Source of the DNA: Arthrobacter sp. FW305-BF8
Lineage (GTDB): Bacteria; Actinomycetota; Actinomycetes; Actinomycetales; Micrococcaceae
Direction of reading: 5' to 3'
Assembly (NCBI RefSeq): GCF_021789315.1
Contig: NZ_CP084561.1
Location: forward strand, 1,736,001 to 1,800,000
DNA: 64,000 nucleotides
Positions 58,321 to 64,000 of the stretch are shown here, piece after piece (position 1 is the first letter of the stretch; every line of letters starts with the position of its first letter). A program made the position numbers and the translations under genes. Under the pieces are notes generated by a model. The model made no database searches. It was not told the origin of the DNA and saw nothing but the letters and a program-made list of their open reading frames with translations.

Positions 58321-59775
58321 TCATTTCCCTGGCCGCAGGGAGATGGGCGGGATCGCCTCGTACAGCGGTGTCCGGATCCAGCGCTGCCCGGTCTCCCGGA
58401 ACTCCGCCCGGGTGGCGAAACGGTACAGGTAGGTGCGGGCGCGCACCCAGCGGGGGCGTTCGCCGTCGAACGGGTCGACGCGAAGCAGCCCCAGCATGGC
58501 CGCGTCAGCCTCGAGCAGCTTGCCCAGGAATGCGTAAAACCATTCCTCGTGGACCGTGCGCAGGGGCAGGAACCACATGAGCCAGTCCAGCCGCAGGTGG
58601 TAGGGCGCCCACTGGCGGGGCAGCCGGTGCACGTCGCCGGGTTTTCCCTTGAAGCCGTACTCGCGCCAGTCGGCCGCATCGTCAGGCTCCTCGTCGAGGG
58701 TGCCCTCCACCGCCACCTCGATGCGCTGCTTGGTGACCGTGCCGAATGCGCCGTACGTGTTCACCAGTTGCCAGCGGTTGAAGCTGGCGTTCATCAGCTG
58801 GTACTCGGAGAACAGATTGCGGATGGGCCAGTAGCTGAGGACCACCAGGAGCAGGGACGCGGCCAGCGTAATGAGAAGCCACCAGAGCGGCGTCTCCCCG
58901 GTGGTCTGCGATTCCAGCGGAAGGACCGGCAGCACCGCATGCGCCACGGGATCGCTGACGCCGGCGAAGGCCAGCACAATCGCAATCCAGTTCAGCCAGG
59001 CAAAATTGCCGCTGGCCACCAGCCACAGCTGGGTGAAGATGATGATGCCCGCCGCAATGCTGCCCAGCGGCTGCGGCGCGAAGAGGAAAAACGGCACCAC
59101 CAGTTGGGCGAAGTGGTTTCCCACCACCTCCAGCCGGTGGAAGGGCTTCGGCAGCAGATGCGCCTGCCTGCTGAGAGGGCCGGGCATCGGCTGGGTCTCA
59201 TGGTGGTAGTACAGGGCGGTGAGGTCGCGCCACTCCCGGCCGCCGCGGATCTTGATCATGCCGGCACCGAATTCCAGCCGGAACACCAGCCAGGCCACAA
59301 GGATGAGGATGGTCCTGGGCGGATCGGTCTGGTCCGATCCCAGGAACGCCACGGTGAAGCCGGCCTCCAGGAGCAGCATCTCCCAGCCGAACCCGTAGAA
59401 CGTCTGGCCCACGTTGACCACCGACATGTACAGCAGCCACAAGGACAGGAAGGCGATCAGCGGCAGCCAGGGCGGGCCCAGCTGGGGGAGGCCGAGGACC
59501 AGGACGCCGGAGATGGCCAGCCCCGCTGTACATACTGCCCGCAACAGCCGGTCCGAGTAGCGCCAGCGGAACAGCGTGGGCCTGCGCATCCGGCTGAAAG
59601 CCTTCAGATACTCCGGAACGGGAAGGAGGCCGCGCTCGCCGAGGAGCGCGGGAAACTGGTTGAGGGAGGAGAGGAACGCAACGAAATAGAGTGCGGCGAC
59701 CCCGCGCTGCAGCACCTGCCGGGCGAATTCATAGTCCGGCGCGTCGAACCATGCGGCCCAGTCCACGGGCACCAC
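58321..59775 (-). CDS. lipase maturation factor-like membrane protein
   Basis: A 484-residue membrane protein of the lipase maturation factor (LMF1/LMF2) family. Seven or eight helices in residues 15-345 are followed by a soluble C-terminal domain with RQWAPYHLRLDWLMWFLPL near residue 390 and EEWFYAFLGKLLE near residue 412, conserved in LMF proteins. The eukaryotic members help lipases fold in the ER; the bacterial role is not known to me. Only GTG or TTG starts exist; GTG 59775 gives VVPVDWAAWFD. It converges on the CitE-type gene. Confidence 0.83.
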   Translation of the reverse strand: MVPVDWAAWFDAPDYEFARQVLQRGVAALYFVAFLSSLNQFPALLGERGLLPVPEYLKAFSRMRRPTLFRWRYSDRLLRAVCTAGLAISGVLVLGLPQLGPPWLPLIAFLSLWLLYMSVVNVGQTFYGFGWEMLLLEAGFTVAFLGSDQTDPPRTILILVAWLVFRLEFGAGMIKIRGGREWRDLTALYYHHETQPMPGPLSRQAHLLPKPFHRLEVVGNHFAQLVVPFFLFAPQPLGSIAAGIIIFTQLWLVASGNFAWLNWIAIVLAFAGVSDPVAHAVLPVLPLESQTTGETPLWWLLITLAASLLLVVLSYWPIRNLFSEYQLMNASFNRWQLVNTYGAFGTVTKQRIEVAVEGTLDEEPDDAADWREYGFKGKPGDVHRLPRQWAPYHLRLDWLMWFLPLRTVHEEWFYAFLGKLLEADAAMLGLLRVDPFDGERPRWVRARTYLYRFATRAEFRETGQRWIRTPLYEAIPPISLRPGK

Positions 59776-59869
59776 GTTACCCCGGCGCCGATGGGCGTCA
59801 AGGTGCTGCAACCTACCCGCGCAGCCTGCCTGCGCCGGTCGGCCCGTCCGTCGGCCACTGGCGGTGCGG

Positions 59870-59875
59870 GATACT
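59870..59875 (+). promoter_or_regulatory. candidate -10 box (GATACT) before dxr
   Basis: GATACT lies exactly six bases before the dxr ATG at 59882, with no ribosome site between. Confidence 0.4.
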
Positions 59876-59881
59876 TAAGCC

Positions 59882-61096
59882 ATGCAGATTTCCGGCTCCA
59901 GCCGTCCAGACAGCCAGCCGCGCACCATCGTCATCCTCGGATCCACCGGTTCCATCGGCACCCAGGCGATTGACGTCGTCGACGGCGCCCCCCACCTTTT
60001 TGAGGTTGTGGCGCTGAGCGCCGGGGGCGGCAACCTCGAACTCCTCGCCCGGCAGGCCGTGCACACCCGGGCCGGGGCCGTCGGCATCGCCGAAGGTGAT
60101 CCCGGGCGCCTCCGGGACCTGATCAGCGACGCCGCACGGGCAGCCGGGCTGGGGGACTACCGGCCCGAGATCATCGCCGGCCCCGACGCTTCAACCAGGA
60201 TCGCCGCCGTGAAGGCGGACGTGGTGCTCAACGGCATCACTGGCTCGATCGGACTGGCGCCCACCCTCGCCGCGCTGGAATCCGGCGCCACCCTGGCGCT
60301 TGCCAACAAGGAATCCCTGATCGTCGGCGGCTCGCTGGTCAAGGCCGCCGCCGCGGAGGGACAGATCGTGCCGGTTGACTCCGAGCACTCCGCCATCGCC
60401 CAGTGCCTTCGCTCGGGGACGGCCGCGGAGGTGGACAGGCTCATCCTGACCGCCTCCGGCGGACCCTTCCGCGGCCGCACCCGCGAACAGCTCTTCGCCG
60501 TGACACCGGAGGAAGCGCTGGCCCACCCCACCTGGGACATGGGCCTGATGGTCACCACCAACTCAGCCAGCCTGGTGAACAAGGGCCTTGAAGTCATCGA
60601 GGCGCACCTGCTGTTCGACATCCCCCTGGACAGGATTGACGTGGTGGTCCATCCGCAGTCCGTGATCCACTCCATGGTGCAGTTCGTGGACGGTTCCACC
60701 ATCGCCCAGGCCTCGCCGCCGGACATGCGCCTGCCGATTGCCCTTGGCCTGGGCTGGCCGGACCGGGTGCCCAGTGCTGCCGCACCCTGCGACTGGACCC
60801 AGGCCACCAGCTGGACGTTCGAGCCGCTGGACTCCTCCGCGTTCCCCGCCGTCCGGCTGGCCAAAGACGCGGCAAAGCACGGAAGCACCTACCCCGCTGT
60901 GTTCAACGCCGCCAATGAGGAAGCCGTCATGGCTTTCCATGCGGGCAGGATCCGGTTCACGGACATCGTGGACACCATCGAGGCCGTCCTCGGCGAACAT
61001 TCGGGTTCCTCCGGGCTAACGGTCGGATCCGTGCTCGATGCTGAGAAATGGGCACGTGCGCGCACCCACGAACGTTTAGCAGTGAGCAGTCTCTAG
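59882..61096 (+). CDS. dxr: 1-deoxy-D-xylulose 5-phosphate reductoisomerase
   Basis: Converts 1-deoxy-D-xylulose 5-phosphate to 2-C-methyl-D-erythritol 4-phosphate with NADPH in the non-mevalonate isoprenoid pathway. It is 404 residues long. ILGSTGSIGTQAIDVV near residue 18 binds NADPH, LANKESLIVGG near residue 140 and PVDSEHSAIAQCL near residue 164 bind metal and substrate, and HPQSVIHSMVQFVDGS near residue 258 is part of the active site. The M50 protease gene follows 19 bases downstream, a frequent neighbour. Confidence 0.96.
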   Translation: MQISGSSRPDSQPRTIVILGSTGSIGTQAIDVVDGAPHLFEVVALSAGGGNLELLARQAVHTRAGAVGIAEGDPGRLRDLISDAARAAGLGDYRPEIIAGPDASTRIAAVKADVVLNGITGSIGLAPTLAALESGATLALANKESLIVGGSLVKAAAAEGQIVPVDSEHSAIAQCLRSGTAAEVDRLILTASGGPFRGRTREQLFAVTPEEALAHPTWDMGLMVTTNSASLVNKGLEVIEAHLLFDIPLDRIDVVVHPQSVIHSMVQFVDGSTIAQASPPDMRLPIALGLGWPDRVPSAAAPCDWTQATSWTFEPLDSSAFPAVRLAKDAAKHGSTYPAVFNAANEEAVMAFHAGRIRFTDIVDTIEAVLGEHSGSSGLTVGSVLDAEKWARARTHERLAVSSL

Positions 61097-61115
61097 GAAG
61101 CAGCAGATCTGAAGC

Positions 61116-62447
61116 ATGAGTCCCGTTATCCTCTTTATCCTTGGTGTCGTCTTTGTGGCGGTCGGCATTGCGGTATCCATTGCGCTGCATGAGGTGGGCC
61201 ACCTGGTACCCGCCAAGCTGTTCAAGGTGCGCGTCACCAAGTACATGATCGGCTTCGGCCCCACACTTTGGTCGACCAAAAAGGGCGAAACCGAGTACGG
61301 CTTCAAGGCGCTGCCGCTGGGCGGCTATGTGTCGATGATCGGCATGTACCCGCCCAACAAGGAGGACGGCTCGGTCCGCCCGTCCAGCACCGGCATGTTC
61401 CAGACGCTGGCCAGCGAGGCCCGCTCCATGGCCCATGAAGATGTGGGGCCGGGGGACGAGAACCGCGTGTTCTACCGGCTTCCGGTCTGGAAGAAGATCA
61501 TCATCATGCTGGGCGGCCCGGCAATGAACCTGCTGATCGGCCTGGTGCTCACGGCCGTGCTGCTCATGGGCTTCGGCATCTCTGAGCCCACCACCACCAT
61601 CGCGGATGTTTCCAAGTGCCAGGTCAAGGCGGGGGAGACAGTCGACCCGAACTCGGCCGACTGCAAGCCGACTCCGGCCGCTGCCGCCCAGCTCAAGCCC
61701 AATGACGTCATCACCGCCTTCGACGGAAAAGCCGTGACCAGCTGGGACCAGCTCACGGGATGGATCCGCTCGTCCGCGGGCAAGGAAGTGTCCATCACGG
61801 TGGAGCGCGACGGGTCGCCGGTGACCAGCACTGTCACCCCTGTTCTGTCGGCACGCCCGGTGGTGGGTCCGGACGGGCGCCAGGCGAAGGACGACGCCGG
61901 GACCCTGCTGTACCAGGAGGTCGGCTTCCTGGGCATCGGTGCGCAGACCGCCCTGGTTCCCCAGCCGGCGTCGTCCGTCCTGCCCATGGCGGGGGAGAAC
62001 ATCAAACAGGTTGCCGGGGTGGTCCTCAATCTACCGGCCCGGGTAGCCGGCGTCGCCAAGGCGGCGTTCAGCGAAGAACCCCGCGACCCCAACGGCCCCA
62101 TCAGCGTGGTGGGCGTTGGCCGCGTAGCTGGCGAGTTGGCCGCCATGGAGGAGGTGCCTGCCCAGGCCCGGCTTGCCGCCTTGGTGGGACTGCTCGCCGG
62201 GCTGAACTTTGCCCTGGCCGTCTTCAACCTGATTCCGCTGCTCCCGCTCGACGGCGGCCACGTGGCCGGCGCACTCTACGAGGCAGTGCGGCGGCGGGCG
62301 GCAAAGCTGCTCGGCAAACCCGACCCCGGCGCCTTCGACATCGCCAAACTGCTGCCGGTGACCTACGTGGTGGCGGCGCTGCTGATGGGGATGGGTGCGC
62401 TGCTGATCTATGCGGACATCGTGAAGCCGGTGAATCTCTTCGGCTAG
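61116..62447 (+). CDS. M50-family intramembrane metalloprotease (site-2 protease)
   Basis: A 443-residue zinc protease that cuts membrane-spanning anti-sigma factors or signal peptides, as RseP and mycobacterial Rip1 do. IALHEVGHLVPAK near residue 24 is the HExxH zinc motif inside a membrane helix. One PDZ domain (residues 165-250) sits outside, and NLIPLLPLDGGHVAGAL near residue 365 gives the third zinc ligand. Four helices in all. It is in one operon with dxr. Its sigma/anti-sigma target is not in the window. Confidence 0.93.
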   Translation: MSPVILFILGVVFVAVGIAVSIALHEVGHLVPAKLFKVRVTKYMIGFGPTLWSTKKGETEYGFKALPLGGYVSMIGMYPPNKEDGSVRPSSTGMFQTLASEARSMAHEDVGPGDENRVFYRLPVWKKIIIMLGGPAMNLLIGLVLTAVLLMGFGISEPTTTIADVSKCQVKAGETVDPNSADCKPTPAAAAQLKPNDVITAFDGKAVTSWDQLTGWIRSSAGKEVSITVERDGSPVTSTVTPVLSARPVVGPDGRQAKDDAGTLLYQEVGFLGIGAQTALVPQPASSVLPMAGENIKQVAGVVLNLPARVAGVAKAAFSEEPRDPNGPISVVGVGRVAGELAAMEEVPAQARLAALVGLLAGLNFALAVFNLIPLLPLDGGHVAGALYEAVRRRAAKLLGKPDPGAFDIAKLLPVTYVVAALLMGMGALLIYADIVKPVNLFG

Positions 62448-62471
62448 TTCCATCATGTTCAGCCTTGATTG

Positions 62472-62491
62472 GCTGATTACTGAAAATCAGC
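62472..62491. promoter_or_regulatory. AT-rich operator candidate before the SatD-like gene
   Basis: GCTGATT (62472-62478) and AATCAGC (62485-62491) form a perfect inverted repeat with a 6-base spacer. TTGG and CCAA flank it loosely, and a second small palindrome GATT-TCGG-AATC lies at about 62502. The 88-base gap is much more AT-rich than its surroundings. The product of the next gene has a helix-turn-helix and could bind here. Confidence 0.45.
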
Positions 62492-62523
62492 TCCAAATGA
62501 TTGATTTCGGAATCTAAGCCGGA

Positions 62524-62529
62524 TACGGT
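62524..62529 (+). promoter_or_regulatory. -10 box (TACGGT) of a leaderless transcript
   Basis: TACGGT lies exactly six bases before the ATG at 62536. Confidence 0.45.
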
Positions 62530-62535
62530 TCATTC

Positions 62536-63231
62536 ATGTACGTCCTGACCATCGACCAGCGTGGCAGCACCGGCGACGTGGACCGTGTGCCCGAGCTCCT
62601 CGGAGACCTCGGCAGCCGTTCCGGTGTCCGTTTTGAACGCTCCGTTGGCGACGAAGTGCAGGGCGTCCTGCAGGACCCCGCCTTGGTGGTGGACGTGGCC
62701 CTGCACGCCCTGCGAAGCGGGCACTGGTACGTCGGGATCGGCGTCGGCCCGGGGGACCTGCCGCCGGACGCGAGCCCGCGCGAAGGGTCCGGCGCCGCCT
62801 TTGTTGCTGCCCGCCGGGCGGTGGAGCGTGCCAAGTCGGCCGCGAGCCATGTCCCCGCCGCCGTGGTCGCGGGGAGCCGGGAGCACGAGGCCGCCGTGGC
62901 GTGCGCCAACGCGGAAGCGGTACTGCGGTTGGTCGGCGGCCTGGTGCAGGCGCGGACCGAGGCCCAGTGGCGCGTGGTGGATGCCCTCCGTGCGAAGAGC
63001 GGTGCAGCAACCGAACAGGGCTCCGGACGCCACGGACTCCAGAAACAGGTGGCGCGGGAACTGGGAATCACGGAACAGTCGGTGAGCCGGGCCGTCCTCC
63101 GGTCGGGCTGGCAGGAAGAATGGGCCGCAAGGCCGGCGGTGGAAATGCTGCTGGCAACCGCCCACCGCCTCATCCTGGGGAACCCCGCCGCCGGGACTCA
63201 GGACGGCCATGACAACCGAGGAGAAGCGTGA
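62536..63231 (+). CDS. SatD-family protein with C-terminal helix-turn-helix
   Basis: A 231-residue protein of the SatD type. The N-terminal domain has YVLTIDQRGST at residues 2-12 and FERSVGDEVQGVL near residue 35, a spacing of Asp and Asp-Glu that recalls nucleotide-binding palm folds. Residues 165-190 (GLQKQVARELGITEQSVSRAVLRSG) are a clear helix-turn-helix. Function is unknown; SatD was named in a streptococcal acid-tolerance locus. It overlaps a membrane-protein gene by four bases (GTGA), so the two work as a pair. An AT-rich palindrome lies upstream. Confidence 0.75.
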   Translation: MYVLTIDQRGSTGDVDRVPELLGDLGSRSGVRFERSVGDEVQGVLQDPALVVDVALHALRSGHWYVGIGVGPGDLPPDASPREGSGAAFVAARRAVERAKSAASHVPAAVVAGSREHEAAVACANAEAVLRLVGGLVQARTEAQWRVVDALRAKSGAATEQGSGRHGLQKQVARELGITEQSVSRAVLRSGWQEEWAARPAVEMLLATAHRLILGNPAAGTQDGHDNRGEA

Positions 63232-63752
63232 ACGCAGTCTGGATCGCAGCCGCCCTGCTGACGGCCGGATTCGCGGGCTGGCCGGTCACCGCCCTGGTTT
63301 TCCGGCTGGCCCGCACCATCGACGACAAAGCCGACGCCGCCGCCAGCGCCGGCAGGGACGCCGCAGACGACCCCTCGGCCGACGTGACGGTGGACAGCCC
63401 GGCCTCGGTGGACAGTCCGGCCGCAGGGGACAGGGTGAATACAGTGAACGGCGACATCACCGTGGACGCTGGTGGTGCGGCGGCGCCGGAGCCCGGAGGC
63501 GAGGCATCGGCTAAACGGATCCTGCGGGGCGGGGCCATCATCGGGGTGCTCGAGCGGCTGGCAGTCTGCCTCGCCATTCTGGCCGGGCAGCCCGTGGCAA
63601 TCGCCTACGTGGTGGCCATCAAAGGCCTGGGCCGCTTCGCGGAACTCAAGGAAACGCCGGTGGCCGCGGAGCGGTTCATCATCGGGACCCTGGCCTCCAT
63701 GCTGTGGGCCGCGGGAGTTGCCGCCCTCACGAAGGTCGTGCTCCTCGGCTAG
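63228..63752 (+). CDS. membrane partner of the SatD-like protein
   Basis: A 174-residue protein: one N-terminal membrane helix (residues 5-27), a disordered acidic/Asp-Ala-rich segment (35-100), then two or three helices (RAVCLAILAGQPVAIAYVVAIKGL-like region near 113-132, and FIIGTLASMLWAAGVAALTKVV near 150-172). I do not recognise a named family. Its GTG overlaps the SatD-like stop, and paired SatD/membrane-protein genes are seen elsewhere, so it is probably its partner. Confidence 0.72.
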   Translation: MNAVWIAAALLTAGFAGWPVTALVFRLARTIDDKADAAASAGRDAADDPSADVTVDSPASVDSPAAGDRVNTVNGDITVDAGGAAAPEPGGEASAKRILRGGAIIGVLERLAVCLAILAGQPVAIAYVVAIKGLGRFAELKETPVAAERFIIGTLASMLWAAGVAALTKVVLLG

Positions 63753-63765
63753 CCCGGCCGCGGGA

Positions 63766-63771
63766 TAGGGT
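63766..63771 (+). promoter_or_regulatory. -10 box (TAGGGT) of a leaderless transcript
   Basis: TAGGGT lies exactly six bases before the ATG at 63778, the same hexamer and gap as on the minus strand at 16836. Confidence 0.45.
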
Positions 63772-63777
63772 ATCTCT

Positions 63778-64000
63778 ATGACTGTTTTTGCTGTTGAGTA
63801 CGTATACGACGCCGAGTCCTCCGAAACGCGAGCGGCCGCCCGCCCCGCCCACCGCGAATGGACTGCAGGACTCGCGCAGGACGGCAGGCTTCTGGCCAGC
63901 GGACCCTACGGCGACGGCGCAGGGGCCCTGCTCATTTTCAAGGCGGCCGACGAAGCCGCACTCAACGAGATCCTCCGGCAGGATCCCTTCGCGGCAGCGG
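63778..64000 (+). CDS. YciI-like protein (3' end outside window)
   Basis: The first 74 residues of a YciI-like protein. MTVFAVEYVYDA begins the ferredoxin-like fold, followed by RPAHREWTAGLAQDGRLLASGPYGDGAGALLIFKAAD, with the family's conserved His in the PAHREW stretch and the Ser-Gly-Pro turn. The protein is usually about 95-100 residues, so about a quarter is missing. The function of YciI proteins is not settled. The start has a -10 box six bases upstream. Confidence 0.85.
   Translation, partial: MTVFAVEYVYDAESSETRAAARPAHREWTAGLAQDGRLLASGPYGDGAGALLIFKAADEAALNEILRQDPFAAA

Noticed and set aside
1..64000. CRISPR arrays, insertion sequences, integrases and prophage genes
   Set aside because: No regularly spaced repeats of 24-40 bases, no transposase or integrase motifs and no phage structural proteins were seen. 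The holin-X-like gene stands alone.

Overview
The window is about 64 kb of GC-rich chromosome from a high-GC Gram-positive bacterium. Gene order, protein sequences, many GTG and TTG starts and TAnnnT -10 boxes placed for leaderless transcripts point to the Micrococcaceae (Arthrobacter or Pseudarthrobacter). I see no insertion sequence, prophage, CRISPR array or biosynthetic cluster. It reads as core genome with catabolic operons set into it.

Layout. 1-1043: 3' part of metX. 1260-7430: a valine/3-hydroxyisobutyrate module (MHS-family symporter, zinc alcohol dehydrogenase, divergent LysR regulator, mmsB, mmsA). Related 16-bp palindromic sites lie before the symporter and before mmsB. 7607-7671: a very long perfect hairpin. 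7697-16829: mixed housekeeping genes (SHOCT protein, AlkZ-like winged-helix protein, esterase, S4 protein, YdcZ transporter, glyS, GNAT, PlsC-like acyltransferase, DUF1295 protein, hydrolase). 16866-22816: YibE/F protein, dusB, dgt, dnaG. 22883-23199: two identical tRNA-Asn genes, each with its own terminator. 23232-31651: small proteins, Bcr/CflA exporter, holin-X/DUF3618 protein, CDP-alcohol phosphatidyltransferase, DMT transporter, GT4 glycosyltransferase, tRNA-CAU, acyl-CoA dehydrogenase, M23 peptidase. 32085-37064: the conserved block rpsB-tsf-pyrH-frr-cdsA plus a DivIVA-like protein.

37094-43074 is a symmetrical system. A LytS-type kinase and LytTR regulator are co-oriented with one DUF485+SSS symporter pair, and divergent from a second DUF485+SSS pair. 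The shared 162-bp intergenic region has two direct repeats spaced like a LytTR operator. 43195-45574: membrane proteins and an Lrp/AsnC regulator. 45738-49305: E1alpha-E1beta-E2 of a branched-chain 2-oxoacid dehydrogenase. 49368-58268: a TetR regulator and the leucine operon (carboxyltransferase, biotin carboxylase, isovaleryl-CoA dehydrogenase, CoA-transferase A and B, MaoC hydratase, CitE-type lyase). Its gene content matches Mycobacterium tuberculosis Rv2495c-Rv2506. Together these genes could take leucine to acetyl-CoA and acetoacetate, while the first module handles valine intermediates. 58321-63752: lipase-maturation-factor-like protein, dxr, M50 protease, and a SatD-like protein with a membrane partner. 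The window ends inside a YciI-like gene.

Non-coding signals stand out more than any unknown gene. At least a dozen genes have a -10 box six to eight bases before the start codon and no good ribosome binding site, so they are probably leaderless. Two such promoters interlock within 36 bp at 16830-16865. Convergent gene pairs are separated by long perfect hairpins of unrelated sequence. Several genes end in or beside short tandem repeats.
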